64,000 bases of DNA from Geothermovivens sp964644845 (GCA_964644845.1 CAZXXS010000035.1:29647-93646); one strand, 5' to 3'; positions 54,497-63,895 are shown, numbered from the stretch's first letter. A program made the numbers and translations. The notes: generated by a model from the sequence alone, not told the origin.

Positions 54497-55310
54497 GGCC
54501 GGGCGGTGCGCCGAGCAGCTGTTTTCTTGCACGTTGACAAGCATTGCTTTTGTGACGGGATCCACCCCGTCCAGAGCGTCCAATCAAAGCGGGTCAGTAG
54601 CGGAAGGCATCTTGCCCGTACTCCTGGGTTCCCTGACGTGCGCTCTTGCCGAGATTCACTCGTTCAACGAGCGGACCAACCCGTGTGGAGCTCGACTTAG
54701 CTTCACTGCCACTTTGGAAGCCGTCTTTTTCCGCTTCTGTAGATTTTCTTCGGGGGTAGGGAACGCTTGTCCTGTGCTGGGAGGCGGAGACGAGCAGACT
54801 TCGGGTGGACAATGTTAGGGCCTGGCCGTCAGTGGAGATTCTACACGGCAAACGTTTGCTCAAAAGCAGTCCGTCGTGATGAGCTCCACGCTTTCAGCGC
54901 AGCTCCCCCCTCGCAAACGCGCAGCCACAGTTTTCCACCGCAAGGCCGATCTTCCCCCCACATGCGGCCGAAAAACACCCTTTGTCCCGGTGTGCGCCCC
55001 CTGTGTGCCACCGGGCGGGGCAGGCTCGCCTCCAAGTACGTTCAACGCGCGCAGAGGAGACCGCCAGGGGCAGCCAGCCAGGTACCTGGCGAAGTCTCTT
55101 CTTTGTTCAGGGACCCGCGAGCCAGGCCACTGCACCAGGTCAGTGGGGTTGAAGAAACGCCACCCCCCGCCAAAAGCCCCTCCTCCCCAGGACTTGCAGC
55201 TGTTGGAACCTCCAGGTTGTTGTTACGGAATGAGTCCTTAGCAGGTCACAGGCCGACTCTGCCAGAGGGAGGCCAGGCCGCACGCTTACGCACGATTTCT
55301 CGTACGTACC
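54497..55310. other. Gene-free stretch upstream of the tricorn-like protease
   Basis: About 810 bp with no convincing coding frame on either strand. GCCAGGTACCTGGC at 55077-55090 is a perfect 14-bp palindrome, GACGGG/CCCGTC near 54556-54573 and CCACTG/CAGTGG near 55126-55146 are small hairpins. Otherwise it looks like unstructured spacer or decayed sequence. Confidence 0.4.
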
Positions 55311-55985
55311 TCAGTGCGCCGACGAGCCAGTAACCACTTGTCTGGTCAGAACCTCGCCGCCGTTGAAGCGCATCAGTCGGGTCGCAGCTCGGCCCAGGTC
55401 CGCCTCCAGCTGCGCCACCCCGTGGTCCGCCGGGGCGAACACCACAAAAAGGATGGTCCGGGTTGAAAGATCCACGCTGGTGCGAAAGGAGTCGGAGCTT
55501 GGGTTACCGAAGGGCCCCAGGTCGTCCACCAACGCGACGCGTCCACTCACATTCACCCAGTCCTTCCGGATCCCGGCGTAACCTTCGTTTGGCCCACCGA
55601 TCCTGCAGAGCACGTTTCCCTGGATTTTCGCCGCGTCGTACAGACCGATGGGCAAAGCAAACTCCATCGAGCACCAGTTGCACACGTCCACTACCGTGTT
55701 GATCCGGTAAAGCCCTTTCCCTTTCAAAACACGTCGAATCAGGGCTTCCGACGACGGACGGCGTTTCGTCGGCTCGATTCCGAAGGTGCGGTACAGGCGT
55801 CGTGCTGGGCCCAGCCTTTCGCGCAGCAAATTGGCATCCTGCAGTTCTTCCCTCAAGCGTTGAGCGAAAGCTGCCATTTCGGCTTCCAAGGCTGCGTCGC
55901 GCTCGCGCACCTGCACGCCGTCCACGACTACCCAGGCGAGCACCAAACGCCCTGCGACTGAATCATCCAGACGGATTTCAGGCAC
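55311..55985 (-). CDS. B3/B4 tRNA-binding-domain protein
   Basis: The 224-residue protein matches the B3/4 domain of phenylalanyl-tRNA synthetase beta chains as a stand-alone protein. Characteristic elements are TKRRPSSEALIRRVLKG, INTVVDVCNWCSMEFALPIG (conserved VVD-N-S---LPIG pattern) and DQ-like RTSVDLSTRTILFVVFAP. Stand-alone members may act as editing or tRNA-binding factors; this is inference. Start GTG 55985 is one of two nearby GTGs; the other is three codons upstream. Isolated gene. Confidence 0.8.
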   Translation of the reverse strand: MPEIRLDDSVAGRLVLAWVVVDGVQVRERDAALEAEMAAFAQRLREELQDANLLRERLGPARRLYRTFGIEPTKRRPSSEALIRRVLKGKGLYRINTVVDVCNWCSMEFALPIGLYDAAKIQGNVLCRIGGPNEGYAGIRKDWVNVSGRVALVDDLGPFGNPSSDSFRTSVDLSTRTILFVVFAPADHGVAQLEADLGRAATRLMRFNGGEVLTRQVVTGSSAH

Positions 55986-56194
55986 TCGTCCCACCGCGCA
56001 CAACTCCGGGTACGTTTACCTCAGGGTTCTCCCTACTTGTCTTGCACAGAACGGTTCGGATCTTGCGTCGGCAAGAAGCGAGGCGCGCAACAACCAGGTT
56101 TGTTCGCACCTTTTCCCGCCCACACTGCCGCAGTCCAACCAAGCGGGGCGAAGTCCGACAGCGGACCCCGCCACCGCTCTGAGAATCTCCTCGC

Positions 56195-56887
56195 TCACTT
56201 GAACGCCGCAAGCAACTTGTCGGCGGTTTCTGCAAGGTCAATCTCGAACAGTGCAATCGTCGGCAAAAGCCAGGACACGCGGAACCTGGCGTCGCCGTCC
56301 TTGTTCTGACCGAAGTAAGCAAGCGCCACGCGGCCAAACCCTGCTTCCTTCTCCACCTTTTTTGCTTCCCGCAGGAAACGCCTGGCTACGTTCGGAAGTG
56401 CACCGTACGGCACCGGTTTGCCCTCCTGACCACGTTGTTTCACGAGTTCAGTCGCCGTACCTACGTTGCGTAGCGCTTCAATCAAGTTCGTCAAACGATG
56501 CTTTTTGAAGTAGGCAAGCAACATCGAAGCCGCCGGCAGCCGCAAGATCTCGATGTTTTCCTCGCCCTGTCGAAGTTGCCCCACGATGTACGCCGTTCCC
56601 TCCTGCATTTCGATGTGAGCGAAGATCTTTTTGTCCTTCGGCATCTCTTGCAGAACTTCCGTCACCTCAAAATCCTCACCGGCCTCGGTGTACACGTCGC
56701 CGGCCTTGTGCTTACCGTACTCAGCCGTGAAAAATGTCGCCGTACCGCCACGCTTCCCAGCGATCAGGTCCAGCCCCCACCGCTTCAGGGATTTGAATTT
56801 GAATTCCCGTTCCTTCTCTGGCTGACCAAGGGTTTCAAAAACCAGCGTGTTCAAAGCCTGGATCTCGCGCAATTCTGCAACCTTCAC
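56195..56887 (-). CDS. Hypothetical protein with a very strong ribosome-binding site
   Basis: I do not recognise this 230-residue protein. It is soluble and mixed alpha/beta, with no signal. Its N-terminal half has beta-like elements (TATFFTAEYGKHKAGDVYTE) and its C-terminal half is helical (RNVGTATELVKQRGQE, VARRFLREAKKVEKEAG). I choose GTG 56887, because AGAAGGAGGTGAT, almost the full complement of the 16S rRNA tail, ends eight bases upstream; an ATG six bases earlier would lie inside that site. Such a strong site suggests high expression. It stands alone, with no operon partner. Confidence 0.72.
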   Translation of the reverse strand: MKVAELREIQALNTLVFETLGQPEKEREFKFKSLKRWGLDLIAGKRGGTATFFTAEYGKHKAGDVYTEAGEDFEVTEVLQEMPKDKKIFAHIEMQEGTAYIVGQLRQGEENIEILRLPAASMLLAYFKKHRLTNLIEALRNVGTATELVKQRGQEGKPVPYGALPNVARRFLREAKKVEKEAGFGRVALAYFGQNKDGDARFRVSWLLPTIALFEIDLAETADKLLAAFK

Positions 56888-57894
56888 CGACATCACCTCC
56901 TTCTGTTTTTTCCGTGTTCTGTTTGGTTTTGCGTCGCTAAATGACGCTGGTCTCAAGTTGCCAACAACTTTGTCCCAGATTGTCACAAGCAGTTGACCGC
57001 GTTCACTGCACCGCAGCTCCAGAAGGAACTTTGCCCGCAGTGTCGCAGTCCCAACAACCCAAAAGCGCAACAGCGGAGTTACTACGCGCAACCCCGCTCC
57101 GCGGATCCAGAAAATTTTGCAGCAACGCAACGAATTTCGGCCTCACACACAACGCACGGTGGATAGTCAGGAAACTTCACAAGCACCTCGTGGCTGCAAC
57201 TCGCGTTCACAGGCACAGTTGCTCCACTAGCCCGAAAGGTCAGACTTGCTTTGGCGACCGAATCGCGTGAACCGATGTGCCAACCGCCTGCCTGTGCGCC
57301 CCGACGCAGACACACAGGATCAGTCGTCCTGCGGTGTCTGCCGAAGAAACCGTCCACCCCGGCGGGCGAGGCGCGAGGAGGAACTTTCGAGGTACCCGAC
57401 AACCAAAGGAGGTCCACATTTCCAGCAACCCAGTCCCCATCCGACTCAAGGGTAGCCCGGTGTTTCAAGACCAAAGCGAGAACGCGAGCACCGTTCCGCA
57501 TTGTCGCACGCAACTCGCAGTCCCGGGCAGTTGCAGACGAAAAGCATTTGCTTCGGCAGTGTTCAGAATCAGCCTAAAAGTCACTGCTTTCTGGCGGCAG
57601 GTCGTAAGCGAGTGATGAGAGTCCCGAGTCTCGGGCCCTTCTTTGAGATGCCCGTTTGTTCCCAGAGGTGCGTTCTGCGAGCCGGGGAGCCGGGTTTCCC
57701 GGCACAACCGCAATCTCGGTGCGCAGACAGCCGGTCGAGCAGGATTGCGAATTTCCGGTGAGCCCTCTGGGACCCCAGGAGCCATGCCCCGGTTTCCGTC
57801 CGGGCTCCCCTCAATCCCGATCCTACACGCTCGGTTAAGGCGCTCAGCCCGCAGACGTACCGTAAGCTGTTCAACCTGCGGGCCAGAGACAAAA
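56888..57894. other. Gene-free stretch with one possible degraded or unrecognised frame
   Basis: About 1 kb upstream of the unknown gene. On the minus strand a 143-codon frame, 57082-57513, contains stretches of protein-like sequence such as VLVKFPDYPPCVVCEAEI and LESDGDWVAGNVDLLWL, and stays open upstream to 57570 without an ATG. It has no ribosome site and reads like noise elsewhere, so I do not call it a gene. No promoter or clear RNA structure seen. Confidence 0.35.
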
Positions 57895-57929
57895 AGCCGC
57901 CACTTCGGCAAAACCGAGGAGTGGCGGCT
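57895..57929. terminator. Strong, probably bidirectional terminator after the OmpA-fusion gene
   Basis: AGCCGCCACT and AGTGGCGGCT form a perfect 10-bp stem, extended inside by TCGG/CCGA around an AAAA core. On the minus strand TTTTTGTC follows, and on the plus strand CATTTTTCAG follows. It lies about 135 bp past the stop codon of the barrel gene. Confidence 0.88.
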
Positions 57930-58065
57930 CATTTTTCAGCCCTCTTTCCAGCTGCGTCAAGCTACCAACGACTCTTTACTGGTTGAGCTCGCCCCACTGC
58001 CCACCGACTGCGTGGCCGGATTCTCAGCTTTTCGGCTCGGTCCAGCTGCGCCTAAACCAATCGCC

Positions 58066-60630
58066 TCAGTCTTCTGCTCGAATCCGGATCACGACTCGCC
58101 GGTTTTTCTGCCTGCCTTCAGGAGTTTTGTTGGTTGCAACCGGTCTACTCTCGCCGTACCCAACCGTTTTGATGTCCAGCTCCTCCGGCGAAACCGTCGT
58201 GTGTTCAACGAGCCATTTGATGATGAAGTCTCTGGCCGCTTTTGCACGCCTCCGCGACAGTCTCAGGTTGTAGCTCGTCGACCCTTTGCTGTCGGTGTGT
58301 CCCTCGATGAGCAACGGAATCTTGGGCATCCGCTGGAGGTAGCGCGCCCAAACCACCAGGACGTGTTGTTCCTGCCTTCGAATGCTTGTACTGTCGAAAC
58401 CGAAGTAGACGGTCGTGTCCGGCATCCCGATCACGTAGACGCTGGCCGAATCCGCGTTGTTGGTCGTGTTTGTGTCGTTCCTCGCAGCAACGAACGCCCT
58501 GTTGACCGCCTTGAATGGATTCCATTCCACAAAACGTGGTGCTTGCACGTTGAAATCGATCCTGAGTGTCCCTTTGCCATTCAGCGAGTCCACGCGCCAC
58601 ACGATTGCGCGCGGCGTCAAGCTGTCGGGTGGTACGCTGAACCCTGCAGGGCGAAGCGTGTCAGGCATCAAGTCGTAAATTCGTAGGTGCCGCGCCTGCA
58701 CTGTGTCCAGATTCAGCACTGTAACGGTGAAGCTGAATTTGTCGCCAGCGAGCACAATGGGTAGCTGTTTCAGCGAGTCAGTACCGGTCTTCGAGAATTT
58801 CAGTTCCACGCGCCGGTTGATCGCGTGAGCCGCTTCGGTTTTTGCGTTGGGGATCAGCGGTCTCGACTCTCCGTAACCAACGGCGGTGATTCGGCTCGAA
58901 TCGATGCCCATTACTCTTACGAGAAAGCGTTTCGCGGCGTCCACACGTCGCTGCGACAACCTCAGGTTGTACTCCTCGCTACCGCGGGTGTCTGTATGCC
59001 CGCCCAGTTCCACGTGGTAGTCCTTCAGCTCATCTGAGAGTAGTGCAGAGCCGAGCATGTACAGCAGCTCCCGCGCCTTTTGCGTCAACCTGGCGGAGTT
59101 GAACTCGAAGTTGATATCCAAGCGAATGGGATTTGTGCCAACGCTTTTCTGCAGGACGAGATCAGCGGTCGTGTCCGGTGGCGCTGCCGGTTTGACCACC
59201 GGAGGTTGGACCACGCGGAAGTGACGGATCTTCTTGCCCAGCTCACTGGCAAAACGAACGTGATTATCACGATCGTAGGCCCAGGCCGTCCAGTAGTAGT
59301 CGCCGGGAGGCAACGTGCCCAGCACAATCGTGCATTCCTCCAGTCGCGGATTGCCTTTCAGTACAACAGGAATAACGTCGGTGCCAAAGGAAACCGCGCC
59401 TTGCAGGCCCGCACGGAATCTGGATGAGCTGTCTTCGACCGCCTTGATGAAGCTTGCCACTTTGTCCCGCTCCCTGGCGACGACGTAACCGTAGTAGGTG
59501 TCGTCAAAGAGGTCCGGGTCGCGCGTAGCACGCCACACTAACGTCACCGTGTCGGTAGGCGCGTAAACCGCATCCGGTTCGGCCAGGAATCCAACTACCT
59601 CAGGTTCCAGTGGGATGTAGCCAACCGTCACGCGATAAGCATTGGCAAAGAAATCGTTGTTCTGCAAACCGACCAGATCCAGGCACAGACCGTTGTTTCT
59701 GCCAGTCACGGTGGAATGCAGCCTGGACTGGACGTCGTCCAGTCGCAGCCCGAATCCAAGTGAGAATTTGCTGAGGTACCTGTCGTTGAAGTTGTACCCT
59801 CCGCGAATGGCCAGACGCCGGCGCCAAGATACTTCTGCCCCGAGTCCAACCGTCGCAGTTTCATCCCGGATGGCTCTGTAGTCTCCGGAGACCTGGAACT
59901 GCAGCCCCTCGTGCTTTCCCGCGTAGAATGCGATTCCTGCTCGCAGCATCCGAGGCAACGGGGTGTTCTCAACCTCAAAGTTCAGCGGTTTACCCAGATT
60001 ACTCAAGGACAACCCGAACGACAAAATACCGTAGCGGAGCAAACTGGAGTCCGACTTGCTCAGGCGAAAGCGCTTGGTGCGGTAAAGCGCCCCCAGATCC
60101 AACCCGACCGAGCTCGCCTGGTAGCCCTGAAGTTGGCTGCGCACGTACTTGAAATTCGCTCCGACGGAAAGGTTGTCCGAGATGATTGACAGCGGACTGC
60201 CAATCCCAAGAAGGGCAAGCAGATCACTTGCAGTAGCCGGTGAGGAACCTCCTGCTGAGCTGTCGAATTCCTTTACACCGAGGTAGCTCAGTCCAAGGGC
60301 CACGTGATTGCGCCAGCCCCAGGGAGCTCGTACCCACCTCCCGTAATTTGCTGCCACGTTGTAGATCCCGGCGATCCACCGCGTGTACGTAACGGACCAC
60401 TGCCACTCCCTTGCCAAGCCCGTAGCAGCAGGGTTCCCGAAGAAAGCGCTTTGCTCATCAATCAATGCGGTTGTGTTGTAAGCCAGCCCCTGAACGCGCG
60501 AACCGGGCAAGATTTTCAGGAATGCCGCTCCCGATCGAACCTGGCCGTTGCTCGTTCCCGTGTTGAAGAGGAGTACCAGTACTGCGAGTGTGGCAACACC
60601 CGCATGCCTCAACCTCGTGTGTGCTCTCAT
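58066..60630 (-). CDS. PorV-like outer-membrane barrel fused to two OmpA domains
   Basis: The 854-residue protein has a signal peptide (ATLAVLVLLFNTGTSNGQ). Residues about 33-335 resemble PorV/PorQ (UPF0164) barrels, with GSRVQGLAYNTTALIDEQ, FFGNPAATGLA and many alternating strands. A fibronectin-like domain follows (about 345-480, GDYYWTAWAYDRDNH). OmpA domain 1 (about 510-625) contains the peptidoglycan-binding GGHTDTRGSEEYNLRLSQRR. A CARDB/DUF11-like spacer follows, then OmpA domain 2 (about 740-854) with EGHTDSKGSTSYNLRLSRRR. Both keep the key Asp and Arg. It starts 7 bp after the secreted protein's stop, so the two genes form an operon. Confidence 0.85.
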   Translation of the reverse strand: MRAHTRLRHAGVATLAVLVLLFNTGTSNGQVRSGAAFLKILPGSRVQGLAYNTTALIDEQSAFFGNPAATGLAREWQWSVTYTRWIAGIYNVAANYGRWVRAPWGWRNHVALGLSYLGVKEFDSSAGGSSPATASDLLALLGIGSPLSIISDNLSVGANFKYVRSQLQGYQASSVGLDLGALYRTKRFRLSKSDSSLLRYGILSFGLSLSNLGKPLNFEVENTPLPRMLRAGIAFYAGKHEGLQFQVSGDYRAIRDETATVGLGAEVSWRRRLAIRGGYNFNDRYLSKFSLGFGLRLDDVQSRLHSTVTGRNNGLCLDLVGLQNNDFFANAYRVTVGYIPLEPEVVGFLAEPDAVYAPTDTVTLVWRATRDPDLFDDTYYGYVVARERDKVASFIKAVEDSSSRFRAGLQGAVSFGTDVIPVVLKGNPRLEECTIVLGTLPPGDYYWTAWAYDRDNHVRFASELGKKIRHFRVVQPPVVKPAAPPDTTADLVLQKSVGTNPIRLDINFEFNSARLTQKARELLYMLGSALLSDELKDYHVELGGHTDTRGSEEYNLRLSQRRVDAAKRFLVRVMGIDSSRITAVGYGESRPLIPNAKTEAAHAINRRVELKFSKTGTDSLKQLPIVLAGDKFSFTVTVLNLDTVQARHLRIYDLMPDTLRPAGFSVPPDSLTPRAIVWRVDSLNGKGTLRIDFNVQAPRFVEWNPFKAVNRAFVAARNDTNTTNNADSASVYVIGMPDTTVYFGFDSTSIRRQEQHVLVVWARYLQRMPKIPLLIEGHTDSKGSTSYNLRLSRRRAKAARDFIIKWLVEHTTVSPEELDIKTVGYGESRPVATNKTPEGRQKNRRVVIRIRAED

Positions 60631-60637
60631 CGTCCGC

Positions 60638-62656
60638 TCATCTCACTATGATTACTTTCTTCCAGGCATGCAAGCTACCAGAACGAATCGTCACGATGTA
60701 CACCCCACTCCCCACAAGCTTGCCGTCGTCTGTACGCCCGTCCCAGGTCAACTCATTCCACCCAGCCTGGAAAGGCCCTTCAGCGATTTTCGTCACCCAG
60801 TAGCCCGTAATGTCGTAGAGGTCGAGGCGGGCTACCCTGTTTGAGCTCAGCTTGAACCGAATGATAACCAGGTCGCCAACGCCGGGCCGAAAAACGTTCT
60901 TCTTAAGCACAAAATCGTTGCTGCTTCGCACCGTGGCCGATGCCTGAGCGATCAAGCTGTTGCCGCACCTGTCACGTGCTCTGAGCTCAAAGGTGACCTG
61001 CTCTTGCTCGCCTGCCCCTCTGAGACGATCCGCAACCCAAGGCGGAATCAGCTGGATCCACTGGTTTGCCACTGCCGGAGCAGAAGCGATGAATGCATCC
61101 CAGTAGGTCGAATCAATTTCGCCGTCTGCGTAGCGGATCCACAGATCCCAGCTGGCCACCAGATCTGGCAGAGACACCTCCACGGAAACTGAGTCCCCCA
61201 CTTGCACGATCTGTTTGTCCAGCCGGATCTTCGCCACGCCGGGGCGTCGAAAATTGCAGGGATCCACCACAACTACAGTCTTCTGGTCGGTGTTATTCTC
61301 CGGGGCCGGATCGGCTTTGTAACGGACACCGCCACGAAGCACAAATGGCCAGGGAAAAGTGTTCAAATTCGCGGAGGCATGCCCCTGAAAAGTGATCGTG
61401 ATCTGTCCACCGACATTCAGGCTCGACACATCCCACAGGAGGCTGTCGCCAGAGGCGTGGTTCGGTTGAAGGCTAAAGTCGCTTAGCTCCACGGAGTCCG
61501 GAATCATCAGCCACGTTTCGAACTGCCGTGCCGGGTCGGGTCCGTAATTCTCAATGCGAAGCTGAGCCGAAAAGTCCCCACCCGGAGGGACTGCGGGTTG
61601 TAGCTGTCCACCGATGAGCAGGGTCGTGTCCGCACTGACCCCGACCTGAAGCGCAAGATCAGACTTGGACGGCGGCGGAGGTGGAAATGCGTACACACTG
61701 ACCTCACCCGTGTTGTTGGTCATGTTAGTCTCACACCGCCCCTTCGCCAAGCATTCAGAGTAAAGCAGGAAAGGCGATGTCGGAAGGCTGTCCGACACAG
61801 CAGCGGTGAACGAAATGCTCAGGCTGTCCCCAGCGTAGAGCTTACCGACGTCCCAGAAAACCGTGTCGTTTCGCACCACGCTCGGCGCCAGACTGAAAGC
61901 AGTAAAAGTGACTGAATCTGGCACCGTGGCCCAGATCTTCACTGCGTCCACAGAATCAACTCCAAGGTTCGTCACCGTCAGTTTCAGCCAGTACGCTTCT
62001 CCTGCGAACACCGCCTTTTGACCCACACCGTTGACGGGAAGAACAGTGTCGGTTTGGGCCACGTACGTGACGACCAGATCAAACTGGTCCGCAGAGGCCT
62101 TCTCGAACATCATCTCGTAAACGTGCACGCTGTTTGGGGTACCATTCGCAATGCTGGCACTGTCCGACGGGCCAATCCAAAGCTCCGGGTAGCGATCCAC
62201 AATTCTGGCGTAGTGCTCCAAAAGCACTTTGTTGACTCCCGGTCGGAAATAGAACGTTCCAGCGTAGCGCAAACCCGTGGTGTCGTTGGTCGAGGTGTCC
62301 GGGACAACGCGCCAGTACCCGAGATTGGGGTCACAGACTGGCGACCAGCTGCTGTCCGGGTAAAGCACCGTGAGGAAGTAGCTCTCGTTCGGCTGGTCCA
62401 GATCGTTCTTGGTGTTGACGTAAATCTTGTAGTAGGAGCCCTCCGTCACACGAACGTTCACGGCACATTTGGTCCACTTGTACGGTTTGTCGGACCTGAC
62501 GGCAACGGCTTTGGGATCCCGAGGAACAAGGGTGACGTCTTTTGCGATTGTGACCGTGTCACAGGCTTGCCCCAAAATGCGACCAGGCCCCCCGAGCAAC
62601 AACGCGAAGACAGCCGGCGGAATTGCCAGCCTGACGAAACGAGTGGCTTTTCTCAT
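60638..62656 (-). CDS. Secreted repeat protein with FlgD-like sorting domain
   Basis: The 672-residue product has a signal peptide (about 7-30, FVRLAIPPAVFALLLGG). The middle holds CARDB/DUF11-type repeats, with ANLGVDSVDAVKIWATVPDSV-like and RIENYGPDPARQFETWLMIPDS units. The C-terminal 85 residues (FRPGVGDLVIIRFKLSSN and LVGSGVYIVTIRSG) form a FlgD-like Ig domain, which in Bacteroidota marks type IX secretion substrates. Length and order fit a surface-anchored protein. It precedes the PorV-OmpA gene by 7 bp. Its ribosome site is weak. Confidence 0.82.
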   Translation of the reverse strand: MRKATRFVRLAIPPAVFALLLGGPGRILGQACDTVTIAKDVTLVPRDPKAVAVRSDKPYKWTKCAVNVRVTEGSYYKIYVNTKNDLDQPNESYFLTVLYPDSSWSPVCDPNLGYWRVVPDTSTNDTTGLRYAGTFYFRPGVNKVLLEHYARIVDRYPELWIGPSDSASIANGTPNSVHVYEMMFEKASADQFDLVVTYVAQTDTVLPVNGVGQKAVFAGEAYWLKLTVTNLGVDSVDAVKIWATVPDSVTFTAFSLAPSVVRNDTVFWDVGKLYAGDSLSISFTAAVSDSLPTSPFLLYSECLAKGRCETNMTNNTGEVSVYAFPPPPPSKSDLALQVGVSADTTLLIGGQLQPAVPPGGDFSAQLRIENYGPDPARQFETWLMIPDSVELSDFSLQPNHASGDSLLWDVSSLNVGGQITITFQGHASANLNTFPWPFVLRGGVRYKADPAPENNTDQKTVVVVDPCNFRRPGVAKIRLDKQIVQVGDSVSVEVSLPDLVASWDLWIRYADGEIDSTYWDAFIASAPAVANQWIQLIPPWVADRLRGAGEQEQVTFELRARDRCGNSLIAQASATVRSSNDFVLKKNVFRPGVGDLVIIRFKLSSNRVARLDLYDITGYWVTKIAEGPFQAGWNELTWDGRTDDGKLVGSGVYIVTIRSGSLHAWKKVIIVR

Positions 62657-63611
62657 GGCAGTGTCTCTGAGTGTAATCGGTCGTTGACGGTGCTGAACCG
62701 CAAATTGGTTTTCAGAGGTCAGGAAACGACCCGCGCTTCACCTACACGGCCGCTTTTCGCAATGACTGTGCCACCTGGCGGGGCAAAATTCCTCACCCGT
62801 CGCTTTGCCGGTGAGTTGCTGCAGCGGTAATTAGCCCGCTCTGGTGGATGGTCCCGCCTCAAGCCACTCGTCTCACGCCAGTACACGCAGACCCAAGCCA
62901 CGTACTGACCAGTTTCCATCCGTACGTGGCAGTTTTCGACCAGAAGAGCGATTCAGCGCGTAGCGCGCTTGTCCTGAACCGAAATCGCTCTGTGGACCTG
63001 GTAAGATCGCGGGACAAGCATGAAAAACCTTACGGAGGCGACTGAGGGAAAAGAGGATCCCGTAACGAGATCTCAGCAGAGTAGGCAACAGAATCAAGTT
63101 CTGTGTGATGGCAGGCGGCTGGTACAGCTGCTAGTCCACAGAGAAAAACCAGCTGCTCCTCCCTGCCGACGTTCGTTTGGGTCCCCCAAATTCAGGCGTA
63201 GGCTGACTTGCAACCTCCACCGCAGCGCGAAGGAGTTCCGGGCGAAGGCAGGCAGTAGGTCGGCGCCCACCCCTGCTACAGCCCAGACCTCCGTTGCAGC
63301 TGTCTGCTGATGGGGCCTGCTCCGGTCACTTGCTCGCTGAAAGCGCTGGAACTTCCCCTTCCAGTCCGTCACGTGGGCAATCCAGCGCTCACCCCGTACA
63401 GAACGCTTCGGGTACTGCGCCCAGCCTTGCGACGCGGTAACATCCCGAGGCACCGCTAAGCGTTACGAACCTTGGAAACCCGGGAACTTCGCTGTCAGGG
63501 ATACCCGTCTCGATTTGCAAGCCCCTTTCGCGAGTCTCCCAACTGGCCCCCGTCCGGCGAAGATGCGACGCGCGTTCTCTGCGCTGAATCCTTTCGGCCG
63601 GGCGCCTCCAA
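62657..63611. other. Gene-free stretch with three long perfect inverted repeats
   Basis: About 950 bp without a convincing coding frame. Three perfect inverted repeats occur within 500 bp: GCCACGTAC at 62897-62905 with 62922-62930, GAGCGATT at 62946-62953 with 62983-62990 (containing an inner AGCGCG-TAG-CGCGCT), and AGCGCTGGA at 63342-63350 with 63381-63389. Spacing is consistent with RNA hairpins. Strand and function are unknown; see findings. Confidence 0.45.
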
Positions 63612-63652
63612 GGAAAGAAAAACCCCGCGTCTGAAAGGCAGTCACGGGGTTT
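63612..63652 (-). terminator. Rho-independent terminator of the small basic protein unit
   Basis: AAACCCCG and CGGGGTTT form a perfect 8-bp stem with a 17-base loop, ending eight bases after the stop codon at 63660. TTCTTTCC follows on the minus strand. Confidence 0.85.
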
Positions 63653-63659
63653 CACAGAT

Positions 63660-63764
63660 TCACTGAACCTGTTTCTGCTGTTGCTTTTTCCTCTCTCTGC
63701 GGCGTTTCCAGTGCAGCCGGATCTTCAGCCGACGTCTTTTCTGTTTACTTTTACTTCGAGCCAT
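63660..63764 (-). CDS. Small highly basic protein, 34 residues
   Basis: This short gene reads MARSKSKQKRRRLKIRLHWK and continues RRRERKKQQQKQVQ. Seventeen of 34 residues are Lys or Arg, one is Trp, and there is no acidic patch beyond a single Glu. ATG follows GGAG with seven bases (ACGATC) between. It lies 58 bp after tRNA-Gly and just before a terminator. Size and composition fit a ribosome-associated protein, loosely like the AURKAIP1/COX24-type or other small ribosomal proteins; this is inference. The start MARSK and clean signals make it a real gene. Confidence 0.75.
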   Translation of the reverse strand: MARSKSKQKRRRLKIRLHWKRRRERKKQQQKQVQ

Positions 63765-63822
63765 GATCGTCTCCGCTCCCTCGGCTTCGGGTCCCCAGCA
63801 GCGACCGTCACGACACAAAAAG

Positions 63823-63895
63823 AGCGGGTGACGGGACTCGAACCCGCGACAACCGGCTTGGGAAGCCGGGGCTCTACCAACTGAGCTACACCCGC
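63823..63895 (-). tRNA. tRNA-Gly, anticodon CCC
   Basis: On the minus strand the acceptor stem GCGGGTG/CACCCGC (discriminator T), D arm AGCTCAGTTGGTAGAGC, anticodon stem CCGGC/GCCGG with loop TTCCCAA (anticodon CCC, reading GGG), and T arm GCGGG-TTCGAGT-CCCGT form a full cloverleaf. CCA is not encoded. Confidence 0.95.

Noticed and set aside
55120..55150. CCAGGTCAG resembling the SRP RNA core
   Set aside because: The GGAAGGAAGCAGCC element and the tetraloop helix of SRP RNA are missing; only a short match with a small hairpin remains.
63094..63453. 119-codon minus-strand frame in the gene-free stretch
   Set aside because: Composition is Arg/Ser/Ala-rich without pattern, no ribosome site, and it overlaps the inverted repeat at 63342-63389.
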